From Pseudomonas costantinii (GTDB lineage Bacteria > Pseudomonadota > Gammaproteobacteria > Pseudomonadales > Pseudomonadaceae): a stretch of DNA of 64,000 nt. The stretch lies in NCBI RefSeq assembly GCF_001870435.1, contig NZ_MDDR01000039.1:124001-188000 (forward strand), in the 5' to 3' direction. The notes under the pieces are model-generated. The model was not told where the DNA came from. It did no database searches and saw nothing but the letters and a program-made list of their open reading frames with translations. This document shows, piece after piece, positions 45,174 through 54,026 of this stretch (positions are counted from its first letter, which is position 1; each line of letters starts with the position of its first letter). Both the position numbers and the translations under genes were made by a program.

Positions 45174-45725
45174 ATGCACAAGAAACAACGTGACGGCATC
45201 AGCAAGCTCCTCAGCTACGTGCTGCGCCACGCCCCCGAATCCTTGGATATCGTCTTGGACAGCGATGGTTGGACCGACGTTGATGCTCTGATCCACAACG
45301 CCAACCAGCACGGCCACAACCTTGATCGCGAGGCCCTGCTGGAAGTGGTCGAGACCAACGACAAAAAACGCTTCACACTCTCCGGCGACGGCCAGCGCAT
45401 CCGCGCCGCGCAAGGCCACAGCACTGAACAGGTCCAGGTGCAACACGTCGAGAAAGCACCACCCGCCCTGCTCTACCATGGCACCGCGAGCCGCTTCATG
45501 GCGTCCATCGAAGTTCAGGGGCTGATCCCTGGCAGTCGACATCATGTACATCTGACGGACAACCCCGAGACAGCAATGAGCGTTGGCAAACGCTACGGCC
45601 AACCCGTGCTGCTTACGGTTGATGCGCAGGCTATGAGTCAGGCTGGAGTGCAGTTCTTTCAGGCAGACAATGGCGTGTGGCTAGTGGCCTCGGTACCGGC
45701 GACCTATTTGACCAGCATGTACTGA
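45174..45725 (+). CDS. kptA: RNA 2'-phosphotransferase (Tpt1/KptA)
   Basis: 183 residues. It transfers an internal RNA 2'-phosphate to NAD. The conserved residues are visible: Arg-His in YVLRHAPE, Arg in QRIRAAQGHS, His-Gly and Arg in YHGTASRFMASI, and GLIPGSRHHVHLT. Its 3' end overlaps the convergent DUF3144 gene by 22 bases. In bacteria its natural substrate is unclear. Confidence 0.95.
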   Translation: MHKKQRDGISKLLSYVLRHAPESLDIVLDSDGWTDVDALIHNANQHGHNLDREALLEVVETNDKKRFTLSGDGQRIRAAQGHSTEQVQVQHVEKAPPALLYHGTASRFMASIEVQGLIPGSRHHVHLTDNPETAMSVGKRYGQPVLLTVDAQAMSQAGVQFFQADNGVWLVASVPATYLTSMY

Positions 45726-45994
45726 CTGAAATTATTGATGTGATCATCCAGATTATCCTCAAGCATCATCCGGTACTGATCGCAGAAATACTTCAACATC
45801 GCCTCCCGTGCATCCGCCATTTCGGCACCGGACTTGAAGTTGCGTGCGCTGGCCCAGGCGTTAAAGCGCGTGGTGCCGAACATCATTGAAGCGCTGACCT
45901 CACCGAGGTTTTCACAGGTCTTGAGCTGCTCGTTCGACAGCTCGATGTGTGCGTCTGCACGGTCGTAGAAGGCTTGGTCGGTGGCGTCGGCCAT
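45704..45994 (-). CDS. DUF3144-family protein
   Basis: 96 residues from ATG at 45994. A helical protein with NEQLKTCENLGEVSASMMFGTTRFNAW, typical of DUF3144 proteins; function unknown. Longer in-frame starts up to 46090 cross the terminator of the HisRS-like gene and are rejected. Confidence 0.85.
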   Translation of the reverse strand: MADATDQAFYDRADAHIELSNEQLKTCENLGEVSASMMFGTTRFNAWASARNFKSGAEMADAREAMLKYFCDQYRMMLEDNLDDHINNFSQYMLVK

Positions 45995-46049
45995 GGCGGG
46001 GTTCCTGGGTGAGCGAATAAGGGTGGCCATTGGAGCATATCCGGCAGCC

Positions 46050-46081
46050 GGAAAGGAGACGCCCCCAGATGGAGGCGTCTT
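46050..46081 (-). terminator. Terminator of the HisRS-like gene
   Basis: AGACGCC / GGGCGTCT stem on the minus strand followed by CCTTTCC, starting just after the stop at 46087. Confidence 0.65.
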
Positions 46082-46086
46082 GAACA

Positions 46087-46714
46087 TCACATCAATGCGA
46101 GCACCAAGCGCTCAAGCCCGATACCGAACCCGGCGCCCTCTCGATAAGCACCGCCACCCACCACTTGCTGCTGCGCGCCTAACGCGGGGCAGCGCACCTC
46201 GAAGCCATTGCCTTCAAGGTAATAGCTCAGCCCGCGTTTCACCGCCAGATTGAGTTCATAGTCGAGCCCCAGCGCATCCAGAAAACCGGTGCACAGGGCT
46301 TGGCTGCGCTGCAACGCCAAGGCGGGCTCAGGACTGAGAATCTCCAAACCCAGCTGGGTGAACTCACGATAGCGACCGGCTTGAGGCCGCTCATACCGAT
46401 AACACCGCGCCACGTAGAACAACATCGCCTCTTCTCGCCCGCCGAGCAATTGGGCGTTGCGCTCCTGGAACAGCGCGGTGGCCTCCGGGATCAGGCAACA
46501 CTTGCGACCCGCCTTGTCATCGAAGGCCCACATCTGCCCGATGATTTCACTGCCGCCGGCTTTTTCGATAAACGTGTCCTGGCCCCACAGCGCAGGCACG
46601 ATAGTTTCTTCAGCGCCCGCTTCGATGAAGATAGCTCCGAAAACGCCCCTCTATCTCACGCATCGTTGCGGCTTCTTTCCCAGTCACAAGTCGGGTTCCA
46701 CGAAGCATTGTCAT
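46087..46714 (-). pseudogene. Short histidyl-tRNA-synthetase-like gene with a frameshift
   Basis: ATG at 46714 starts MTMLRGTRLVTGKEAATMREIEGRF, then the frame is broken by one extra base near 46636 and continues in another frame as IFIEAGAEETIVPALWGQDTF. Joined, it would be about 210 residues: the class II catalytic core with motif 2 (RCYRYERPQAGRYREF), the histidine-binding RGLSYYLEG and VGGGAYREG, and motif 3 (GFGIGLERLVL). The HisRS anticodon-binding domain is absent, as in HisZ and other paralogues. A complete histidine attenuator stands in front. Either a sequencing error, a real lesion or programmed shifting could explain the break. Confidence 0.75.
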
Positions 46715-46741
46715 GTCTTGAATCTCCATTTTGTACAGGCA

Positions 46742-46881
46742 ATAAAAAAGGCGCCGTGGGCGCCTTAGTTGGGTTCATTGAGTGATCAGAGGTTCTGGTC
46801 AATCCGTGAATGCAAGCAACCGCGGCACCTTGAGGAAGGTCCGTGGTGGTGATGGCGGTTGCTTTGGGGAAATCGAGTCAT
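46742..46881 (-). promoter_or_regulatory. Histidine attenuator
   Basis: Elements in order on the minus strand: leader peptide with four His codons (46843-46854) inside a stem formed by AAGCAACCGC (46855-46864) and GCGGTTGCTT (46814-46823); AAGGTGCC (46824-46831), able to pair with the GGCGCC of the terminator; and the terminator GGCGCC-CAC-GGCGCC-TTTTTT (46742-46766). This matches the known logic of his attenuation: ribosome stalling at His codons frees the antiterminator. Confidence 0.8.
46786..46881 (-). CDS. Histidine leader peptide
   Basis: 31 residues from ATG at 46881 with AAGGA 9 bases upstream. It contains four consecutive His codons at positions 10-13 and a further His at 24. The role would be to sense charged tRNA-His. 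Too short to be found by size filters. Confidence 0.75.
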   Translation of the reverse strand: MTRFPQSNRHHHHGPSSRCRGCLHSRIDQNL

Positions 46882-46910
46882 GGGCGATCCTTGCACAGTT
46901 GTGGGAAAAG

Positions 46911-47618
46911 TTACAAGCGCACTCGAGCCAGCAACTCAGTAATCCACTGCGCCTGCCGGGCAATCTCTTGCACCTTCTCCTCCGGCACGGCCTGGCGTGC
47001 CTGCTCCAGGCTGGCCAAGGTCTTTTGCTTCTGGCGCAGCATGCGTTGCCACTTGGCCAGGAACTCTGGGCTGCGCGCCTGCATTTGCAGCGGGCCGAAG
47101 TACAGCTCCTCGCAGGTGTAGATCACCGGCTCGGCGCGTTCGGCGACGATGATTTCGTAATAGAAGCGGTTTTCCCGCAGCAGCTCTTCGCGCAGGATCT
47201 GGTAGCCGTTGTCCATCAACCATTGGCGCAAGGGTTGCTCGCCACCGTTGGGTTGCAGGATCAGGCGTTCCTGGCCGCCCAGGTGCGCCTTGCCGCTGTC
47301 GAGGATGTCGCGAATCGTCTCGCCGCCCATGCCGCAGACGCTGATTGCGGTAATCCGGTCTTGCGGTTTGATCGCCGCCAGGCCATTGGCCAAGCGCACG
47401 GTGATGTGCTGCTCCAGGCCGTTGTCACGTACCGTGCGTTCGGCTGCGTGGAATGGCGTGGTTGCCACCTCTCCCGCTACCGCCGCCGCAATCACGCCAC
47501 GGCGCATCAATGCGACCGGCAGGTAGCCGTGGTCCGAGCCGATATCGGCCAGGCGTGCGCCAAAGGGCACGTTTGCCGCCACGCGCGCCAGGCGCATGGA
47601 TAATGTGTGTTCGTTCAA
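46911..47618 (-). CDS. trmK: tRNA (adenine(22)-N1)-methyltransferase family protein
   Basis: 235 residues from TTG at 47618, which has AAAGGA 9 bases upstream; an ATG at 47651 lacks a ribosome binding site. SAM-binding motif LADIGSDHGYLP, and ISVCGMGGETI as the catalytic region, then a C-terminal coiled coil. It methylates A22 of tRNA in the B. subtilis homologue; the target in Pseudomonas is less certain. Its transcript would read toward the His attenuator. Confidence 0.85.
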   Translation of the reverse strand: MNEHTLSMRLARVAANVPFGARLADIGSDHGYLPVALMRRGVIAAAVAGEVATTPFHAAERTVRDNGLEQHITVRLANGLAAIKPQDRITAISVCGMGGETIRDILDSGKAHLGGQERLILQPNGGEQPLRQWLMDNGYQILREELLRENRFYYEIIVAERAEPVIYTCEELYFGPLQMQARSPEFLAKWQRMLRQKQKTLASLEQARQAVPEEKVQEIARQAQWITELLARVRL

Positions 47619-47673
47619 CTGCTGTTCCTTTCCACCACGACGAGTCGGCATTGTTGCCGTTAATACGAACGCC

Positions 47674-48384
47674 CTACTCCCCCGAAAACCGATCGCGACT
47701 GTTGGTCAAGTGCAGCACCATCGCCGCCCGTGCCGCGTCCGGGTCCTGGCGTTTGATCGCATTGAAGATGGCTTCGTGCTCCAGGTTCGCCAGTTGCCCC
47801 AGCTTGGCAAAATCAGCACCGCCACGCTCGGCACCTTTGACTTGGGTGCGCGGAATCATCGCATTGCCCAGGTGCAGCATGATTTCCGTGAAGAAGGTAT
47901 TGCCGGTGGCCTCGGCGATCAGTTGGTGAAAGCGTTTGTCCTCCTCCACGCAACTGTCGTTGTTCGCCAGCGAGGCCTGGTAGTCGTCCAGCGCCTCACG
48001 CATACGGGCGAGCTGCTCATCAGACCTGCGCAGTGCGGCAAGCGCCACGGCTTGCACCTCCAGGCCCAGGCGCAGCTCGAGCATATTGCGCACGCTGGCG
48101 ACCGTGTCCACATGCAATCGCAAGCCTTGCTGGGCGTGCTGCTCCAGCACGAACGTGCCGATGCCGTGACGCGTCTCCACCAACCCCGATGCCTGCAACT
48201 TGGAGAGGGCTTCGCGGACCACCGTTCGGCTCACGCCATGCTCAAGCACGATGGTGGATTCCGACGGCAGTTTTTCGCCGGGCTTGAGCTGCCCAAGCAG
48301 GATGCGCTGGGTCAGTGCCTCGACCACGCCTTGGGCCAGGTTGTTGGAGCGTCTTCGCACGGGGGTTCCGCTTTCAATGGGCAT
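47674..48384 (-). CDS. GntR-family (FadR subgroup) regulator of the glucarate genes
   Basis: 236 residues from ATG at 48384. N-terminal winged HTH (LKPGEKLPSESTIVLEHGVSRTVVREALSKLQ in parts), C-terminal FCD domain with conserved His/Glu ligand positions (EEDKRFHQLI). It is divergent from gudP/gudD, so it probably represses them and responds to glucarate or a related acid. Candidate sites are at 48457-48467 and 48658-48668. Confidence 0.9.
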   Translation of the reverse strand: MPIESGTPVRRRSNNLAQGVVEALTQRILLGQLKPGEKLPSESTIVLEHGVSRTVVREALSKLQASGLVETRHGIGTFVLEQHAQQGLRLHVDTVASVRNMLELRLGLEVQAVALAALRRSDEQLARMREALDDYQASLANNDSCVEEDKRFHQLIAEATGNTFFTEIMLHLGNAMIPRTQVKGAERGGADFAKLGQLANLEHEAIFNAIKRQDPDAARAAMVLHLTNSRDRFSGE

Positions 48385-48456
48385 CGCTACGGGTCCACGG
48401 GGTTGGGCTGGTGGGAGCTTAACACCCTCGCGGGATGGATTTACAAACCACTCAAC

Positions 48457-48467
48457 TTGTATGACAA
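48457..48467. promoter_or_regulatory. Candidate GntR operator, regulator side
   Basis: TTGTATGACAA, with TTGT/ACAA inverted ends, upstream of the regulator gene. The same TTGTATGA is at 48658. Confidence 0.5.
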
Positions 48468-48636
48468 CCAACCTGATTCACCACAACCCAAAAAGCGCTT
48501 CCATCACCTCTCGATGAAATTATCATCCGGTCATCACCCGCTTAAAACCGGAATAAAACCTAACAAACACTGAACAAATAACCAAAACACCTATTCATGA
48601 TCCGTCCTTATAAGAACAAAAACAGCGATCAGCACA

Positions 48637-48668
48637 TTGCGAAGATCAGAAAACCACTTGTATGATGT
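48637..48668 (+). promoter_or_regulatory. gudP promoter overlapped by a candidate GntR site
   Basis: TTGCGA, 18 bases, TATGAT; the -10 lies inside TTGTATGATGT (48658-48668), a copy of the site at 48457. Binding there would block RNA polymerase. The rest of the 338-base space between regulator and gudP shows nothing else. Confidence 0.55.
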
Positions 48669-48722
48669 CTATCAACAAAACACGCAAACCCGCATAAAAA
48701 TAATCAGGGGGAGTTTTGAATT

Positions 48723-50084
48723 GTGAACAATTCAAGCCATGCATCTGCCGCTCCAGAAAGTGATTCGGTCCTCGCGCGCGCCGTGAGCAAAGTGAAGGGC
48801 CATGTGCTCCCACTGTTCGTGATCATGTTCATCCTCAACTACATCGACCGGGTCAATATCGGCTTCGTGCGCACGCACATGGAGCACGACCTGGGCATCG
48901 GCGCGGCGGCCTACGGCCTGGGTGCCGGGCTGTTTTTTATCGGCTACGCACTCTTCGAAGTGCCCTCCAACATGCTGCTGCAAAAGGTCGGCGCGCGTTT
49001 CTGGCTGACCCGCATCATGTTCACCTGGGGCATCGTCGCCACACTGATGGCGTTCATCCAGAACGAAACCCAGTTCTACATCCTGCGATTTTTGCTGGGC
49101 GTGGCCGAAGCCGGCTTTTTCCCTGGCGTGATTTACTACTTCACCCGTTGGCTGCCAGGCGTTGAGCGTGGCAAAGCCATCGCGATCTTCCTGAGCGGCT
49201 CGGCGGTTGCATCGCTGATCTCCGGCCCGTTGTCGGGAGCGCTGTTGCAGATCGAAGGGTTCGGCTTCCACGGTTGGCAATGGATGTTCGCCATCGAAGG
49301 CCTGGCCTCGGTAGCACTGGGTTTCTTTGTGTGGTTCTGGCTGGACTCCAACCCCCACGATGCCAAATGGATGACCCGCGAAGAGCAGGATGCCCTGGTA
49401 GACGCCATCGATCAGGAACAGCGCGAGCGTGAAGCACTGACCAGCGTCAAACCAACCCTTGGCAAGTTGCTCAAAGACCGCCAGATCCTGCTGTTCTGCG
49501 CGTTGTACTTCTGCATCCAGCTGACGATCTACGCCGCGACCTTCTGGCTGCCGAGCATCATCAAGAAGATGGGCGACCTGAGTGACGTACAAGTCGGGTT
49601 CTTCAATTCGATCCCTTGGCTGATCTCAATCATCGCCATGTACGCCTTTGCGTCGCTGTCGGGCAAATTCAAGTTCCAACAGGCCTGGGTCGCCGCCGCA
49701 CTGTTGATTGCCGCCGCCGGGATGTTCATGTCCACCACCGGCGGGCCGATCTTCGCCTTTGTGGCGATTTGCTTTGCGGCCATTGGTTTCAAGTCTGCTT
49801 CTTCGCTGTTCTGGCCAATCCCCCAGGGTTACCTGGACGTGCGCATCGCCGCCGCCGTCATCGCGTTGATCAACTCCATCGGCAACCTGGGGGGCTTTGT
49901 GGCACCGACCACCTTTGGTTTCCTGGAACAAACCACCGGCTCGATCCAGGGCGGCCTCTACGGCCTGGCCGGCACCTCAGTGCTCGCGGCGATCCTGGTG
50001 TTCTTTGCCAAGACCTCGCCCTCTGCCGTATTGACCTCGCCAAGCGCCGTGCCAACGGGCGCCGCTATCAGCAAACCTCTTTGA
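48723..50084 (+). CDS. gudP: Glucarate/galactarate transporter (MFS, ACS family)
   Basis: 453 residues from GTG at 48723 with GGGGGAG upstream. Twelve membrane helices; the ACS-family motif NYIDRVNIGFV is at residues 38-48. It should import D-glucarate or galactarate by proton symport. Followed after 19 bases by gudD, so the two form an operon. Confidence 0.88.
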   Translation: MNNSSHASAAPESDSVLARAVSKVKGHVLPLFVIMFILNYIDRVNIGFVRTHMEHDLGIGAAAYGLGAGLFFIGYALFEVPSNMLLQKVGARFWLTRIMFTWGIVATLMAFIQNETQFYILRFLLGVAEAGFFPGVIYYFTRWLPGVERGKAIAIFLSGSAVASLISGPLSGALLQIEGFGFHGWQWMFAIEGLASVALGFFVWFWLDSNPHDAKWMTREEQDALVDAIDQEQREREALTSVKPTLGKLLKDRQILLFCALYFCIQLTIYAATFWLPSIIKKMGDLSDVQVGFFNSIPWLISIIAMYAFASLSGKFKFQQAWVAAALLIAAAGMFMSTTGGPIFAFVAICFAAIGFKSASSLFWPIPQGYLDVRIAAAVIALINSIGNLGGFVAPTTFGFLEQTTGSIQGGLYGLAGTSVLAAILVFFAKTSPSAVLTSPSAVPTGAAISKPL

Positions 50085-50103
50085 GCCTATCCAGGAACTT
50101 GCC

Positions 50104-51438
50104 ATGAGCACTTCAACGTCCCCCGTCATCACCCATTTCCAAGTCATCCCTGTAGCAGGCCACGACAGCATGCTGCTGAACCTGAGCGGCGCCCATGGGC
50201 CGTTCTTCACGCGCAATATCGTGATTCTCAAGGACAGCTCCGGCAACACCGGCGTGGGTGAAGTACCCGGCGGCGAACGCATCCGCGAAACCCTGGAGGA
50301 CGCGCGCAGCCTGGTGCTCGGCCAGCCTATCGGCCAGTACCAGCGCATCCTCAATCAGATGCGCAGCACCTTTGCGTCAAGGGATTCTGCCGGTCGCGGC
50401 CTGCAAACCTTTGACCTGCGCATCACCATTCACGCCGTCACCGCCGTGGAAGCCGCCCTGCTCGACCTGCTGGGTCAATTCCTCGAGGTGCCGGTGGCTG
50501 CCTTACTTGGCGAAGGGCAGCAGCGCGACGCGGTGAAAATGCTCGGCTATCTGTTCTACGTCGGCGATCGCACGGCCACTAACCTGGCCTATCGCAACGA
50601 AGCCGATGCGGATGACGACTGGTTCCGTCTGCGTCACGAAAAAGCCATGACCAGCGAGGCCGTGGTGCGCCTGGCAGAAGCGGCCAAAGCCAAATACGGC
50701 TTCAACGACTTCAAGCTAAAGGGCGGCGTATTGAGCGGCGATGAAGAAATCGAAGCCGTCACGGCGCTGGCCGAACGTTTCCCGGATGCCCGCATCACCC
50801 TCGACCCGAACGGCGCCTGGTCACTGAAAGAAGCCATTCGCCTGTGCCGCGATCAGCATCACGTACTCGCCTACGCCGAAGACCCTTGCGGCGCAGAAAA
50901 CGGCTATTCAGGCCGCGAAGTCATGGCTGAATTTCGCCGTGCCACCGGTTTAAAAACCGCGACCAATATGATCGCCACCGACTGGCGCGAAATGGGCCAC
51001 GCGATCCAACTGCAATCGGTGGACATCCCCCTCGCCGACCCACACTTCTGGACGATGCAAGGCTCGGTGCGCGTTGCGCAGATGTGCAATGACTGGGGCC
51101 TGACCTGGGGCTCACACTCCAACAACCACTTCGATATTTCCCTGGCGATGTTCACCCAAGTGGCGGCCGCCGCACCCGGTGATATCACCGCCATCGACAC
51201 CCATTGGATCTGGCAGGACGGCCAGCGCTTGACCAAGGAACCGCTGAAAATCGAAGGCGGTTACGTAAAGGTGCCAAGCAAGCCGGGCCTGGGTGTGGAC
51301 ATCGATATGGACGCCGTGGCCAAGGCACATGAGGTGTACAAAGGCATGGGCCTTGGGGCGCGGGATGACAGTGTGGCGATGCAGTTTTTGATTCCGGGGT
51401 GGCGCTTCAACAATAAGCAGCCTTGCCTGGTGCGGTGA
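50104..51438 (+). CDS. gudD: Glucarate dehydratase
   Basis: 444 residues of the enolase superfamily. The KxK base pair of this family is in FNDFKLKGGVL, metal ligands in TLDPNGAW and AYAEDPCGAENGYSGRE, and the catalytic His in TWGSHSNNHFDISLAM. It converts D-glucarate to 5-dehydro-4-deoxy-glucarate. Confidence 0.95.
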   Translation: MSTSTSPVITHFQVIPVAGHDSMLLNLSGAHGPFFTRNIVILKDSSGNTGVGEVPGGERIRETLEDARSLVLGQPIGQYQRILNQMRSTFASRDSAGRGLQTFDLRITIHAVTAVEAALLDLLGQFLEVPVAALLGEGQQRDAVKMLGYLFYVGDRTATNLAYRNEADADDDWFRLRHEKAMTSEAVVRLAEAAKAKYGFNDFKLKGGVLSGDEEIEAVTALAERFPDARITLDPNGAWSLKEAIRLCRDQHHVLAYAEDPCGAENGYSGREVMAEFRRATGLKTATNMIATDWREMGHAIQLQSVDIPLADPHFWTMQGSVRVAQMCNDWGLTWGSHSNNHFDISLAMFTQVAAAAPGDITAIDTHWIWQDGQRLTKEPLKIEGGYVKVPSKPGLGVDIDMDAVAKAHEVYKGMGLGARDDSVAMQFLIPGWRFNNKQPCLVR

Positions 51439-51439
51439 C

Positions 51440-52357
51440 TTATTCGCCCGGTGCAGCCAAGGCCAGCGTTACCAGCTCCTTGCGCTGCATCGCGCGCTCA
51501 AGCACCGCCAGTGCGCCTTGCCATTTGATCGACAGCAGAAGACTCAACTTCTGCCGGCTAAGCACAGGCCCCGCCAACCAATAGCTTTTGCGCTCGCGGA
51601 TGCTGATGGCGTTCAACAGCCAATCTTCACCCTGCGCCGTCAGCCACTGATTGATGGCTGAGCGATGTCGTTGGATCAACACCCCCGCATCCCACACGGT
51701 CATCTGCGCAACAACCTGCGGCAGGTTGCGCGTGGCAGTCATCTGCTTCATATCAGCCGCCAGGGCGTTGAGCAGGTCGGATTCGATCGCCGCCTGGCAT
51801 TCGCTGAAATACTGCTCGGGCCAGTTCGCCGCCAGGTTCGCCTGCCGCGCCAGCACTTCGTACGCCCGGATATCCACCGGCGTGGTCATTTGCCCGGTGA
51901 AGTTCAAGGTATTGTCCAGAATCGCCGTGGCCAACAATGCGGCACTGTGTTGACTGATCTGCGGCAGCAAACCGGCTGCCTCCCAACGCTGAAACACCAA
52001 GGTGGCGGCTGCGCCGACAGGTTGGATATCGGCTCTATCCCCAAGTTTCTGCGCCCAATAGCTTTCAAAGCCGGGATGATGGTCGATGACTTCCCACACC
52101 TGATCGAGCACCACGATCGGGTCAAAGTGGTGGTAGTCGCAGACGTCCACCAACACGAACTCATCGTCGGTGGTGGGCAGGTAGTCGTCCAGCGAGGCGT
52201 GCCAATCCCGCACGCGCCTGCAAATGCTGAAGTTCAGCGGCGCACTGCTCACGGCCCGCGCATCGATGCCCTGGCGGTTGAGCAATTCGGCGTAGGCAAT
52301 ACAACAGGCGTACGCGTCGATGTCCAGATAGGCCGAGCCGGAGGTCACTACCCTCAT
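51440..52357 (-). CDS. DHH-family phosphoesterase
   Basis: 305 residues from ATG at 52357 (GGAG upstream). The family motifs are SAYLDIDAYACCIAY, DVCDYHHFDP and VIDHHPGFE (the DHH motif). It may hydrolyse an oligonucleotide, a cyclic dinucleotide product or pyrophosphate; the substrate is not known. Convergent with gudD, with one base between. Confidence 0.85.
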   Translation of the reverse strand: MRVVTSGSAYLDIDAYACCIAYAELLNRQGIDARAVSSAPLNFSICRRVRDWHASLDDYLPTTDDEFVLVDVCDYHHFDPIVVLDQVWEVIDHHPGFESYWAQKLGDRADIQPVGAAATLVFQRWEAAGLLPQISQHSAALLATAILDNTLNFTGQMTTPVDIRAYEVLARQANLAANWPEQYFSECQAAIESDLLNALAADMKQMTATRNLPQVVAQMTVWDAGVLIQRHRSAINQWLTAQGEDWLLNAISIRERKSYWLAGPVLSRQKLSLLLSIKWQGALAVLERAMQRKELVTLALAAPGE

Positions 52358-52491
52358 GATTGGATCTCCATGCAGTGCCGCTTCCGTGGTTGGAACAGAG
52401 GTGCGATTTTTGGCTGAGGGACGTTCGCATGGGTGTATGACAAACACATGACGCCATCGCGAAGGATGCGTTGAACATCACGGTTTGGCGC

Positions 52492-52866
52492 TTACAGTTT
52501 TTTAGCAACTGCCACTACAGGCTTGGCGGTCGCGACAATCGGCTGCACAGTAAGCTCTACCCCCAACGCCATCATTAGTTTCTGGACCGTCTCATAACGC
52601 GTTTTTGTGCCGCCTTTCAGGGTTTTATAAAGGCTCTCACGGTTAACCCCCGCAGCCTCGGCAACCTTGTTCACGCCCAGGGCCTTGGCGACCTCGGCAA
52701 GCGCCTTCATGAGTATCTGTGGGTCTTGAGACTTCATGCTTTGCGCAAGATAAGCGCTGATGACTTCCGGGCTGTCGAGGAAGCGCGAAGCTTCGTAGAC
52801 GCGGGTCCCGGAAGTATCAAGATCGAGGATTGGCATGTCCTCGGGTTTGAATGTCGATTCGCTCAT
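52492..52866 (-). CDS. Antitoxin of a HigBA-like system
   Basis: 124 residues with an HTH of the addiction-module type (VNKVAEAAGVNRESLYKTLKG) in the C-terminal half. It starts one base after the toxin stop. It would bind the toxin and the operon promoter. Confidence 0.85.
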   Translation of the reverse strand: MSESTFKPEDMPILDLDTSGTRVYEASRFLDSPEVISAYLAQSMKSQDPQILMKALAEVAKALGVNKVAEAAGVNRESLYKTLKGGTKTRYETVQKLMMALGVELTVQPIVATAKPVVAVAKKL

Positions 52867-52867
52867 T

Positions 52868-53170
52868 TCATTGACCTCTCAGGGCATCGAGGATCTCTTT
52901 TGCCCGCTTGATTCCTCTGTTCTGGTCGGTTTTGTCACTGCCCCACAGCATCAGGTACGCGGTGATACCCGTACGCACAAAGTAAACCCTGTAGCCGGGC
53001 CCGACAAAAACACGCCTCTCACTCAAGCCGTCACCTACCGGCTCGCAATCTCCAAAATTGTTTTCCTCGGCTCGGTCCAACCGAGTCAGAACAGCCGTTT
53101 TTCCGCAAACATCCCTCATACCGTCGAGCCAAACATCGAACTCTGGCGTCCTGCCGATCAAGTTGGTCAC
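52868..53170 (-). CDS. Toxin of a HigBA-like system (RelE/Gp49 type)
   Basis: 100 residues with the killer-protein motif RLDRAEENNFGDCEPVGDGLSERRVFVGPGYRVYF (in parts). Members cleave mRNA on ribosomes. Toxin-first order is typical of HigBA-type loci. Confidence 0.88.
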   Translation of the reverse strand: MTNLIGRTPEFDVWLDGMRDVCGKTAVLTRLDRAEENNFGDCEPVGDGLSERRVFVGPGYRVYFVRTGITAYLMLWGSDKTDQNRGIKRAKEILDALRGQ

Positions 53171-53426
53171 AGTTTCAATTGTAGCCTACTGGCTACTCCT
53201 TGCTGATGCTAGTGATTTTTAAACTCCGGCGACATCCGGAAGAAAAATCCTAGTTCAGCGCCCGCACACACAGGCGGTCGATTCTATTAGCGCTTATTTC
53301 TCAGGCCGCTCGTCGTTTATCTATGGGGTTCGGCACGATACGAAGTACGTGGCCGATGTATTGTTTTGCAGGATGAGTACATGTCCTACAGCAAGCCCTG
53401 AAACAGGAAAGTCCAAGGTGACAGCG

Positions 53427-53534
53427 CCTTGCTCCATTGCCTACGGTTACGTCAGAATCCGCCGGCTTGTGCGCTGGAGTAGGCGTCTCTAAGGTTGCCC
53501 AGTCGCTGAAAACTCAGTGATCGGGTTTAGTAGC
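53427..53534 (+). repeat. Dispersed leader repeat, copy 2
   Basis: Matches 29281-29392 closely through the GGGTTTAGTAGC motif. Similarity continues weakly (GCATGAGCCTCATC) and then ends; no DUF6124 gene follows, the next gene runs the other way. The rest of 53171-53615 shows nothing recognisable. Confidence 0.8.
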
Positions 53535-53615
53535 CCGATTGGCAACATAAAATGCATGAGCCTCATCCCTCAAGCATTTACATGCGAAAGATAGTTGGTT
53601 AGGAAACCTTGTCTC

Positions 53616-54026
53616 TCACAACACTTCCACTAACTCAAACTCTTCCGCCACAAGTTCCATAGCCTCGTCGAACGAGCCCTCTCTTTGGAAAAACTCTTTA
53701 TGACCCTGCATCCAGTACCTGAGGCTGAGATCCCCTTCGCCTTCCTTCTTTGCAAAATCCTGATCTACGTCGCAGTAACGAACTATACGCATCGAAACAA
53801 CTCTAGTGACACATACGGGTTCGCCCTTACTATTGAGGATAATATTGTAACCGCCAATAGTGGGTGACTCATCTTCATGTTTGAATGACGAGAGCGAGCA
53901 ACATCCGGCTGTTTTTATTCCTTTAGCAACAAGTTCAGCCAGTTCATCTGCCATTTCTGGAGTATCCCCAAATGACCATGCAATGGCTCCGGGATACTTA
54001 ACCTTTAAATCATCAATTATGCTCAT
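53616..54026 (-). CDS. ASCH-domain protein
   Basis: 136 residues, lower GC than its neighbours. The N-terminal WSFGDTPEMADELAELVAKGIKTA motif is typical of ASCH domains, which are thought to bind RNA. Function unknown. The 360 bases upstream (54027-54386) hold no gene; a short C-rich run is at 54284. Confidence 0.85.
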   Translation of the reverse strand: MSIIDDLKVKYPGAIAWSFGDTPEMADELAELVAKGIKTAGCCSLSSFKHEDESPTIGGYNIILNSKGEPVCVTRVVSMRIVRYCDVDQDFAKKEGEGDLSLRYWMQGHKEFFQREGSFDEAMELVAEEFELVEVL

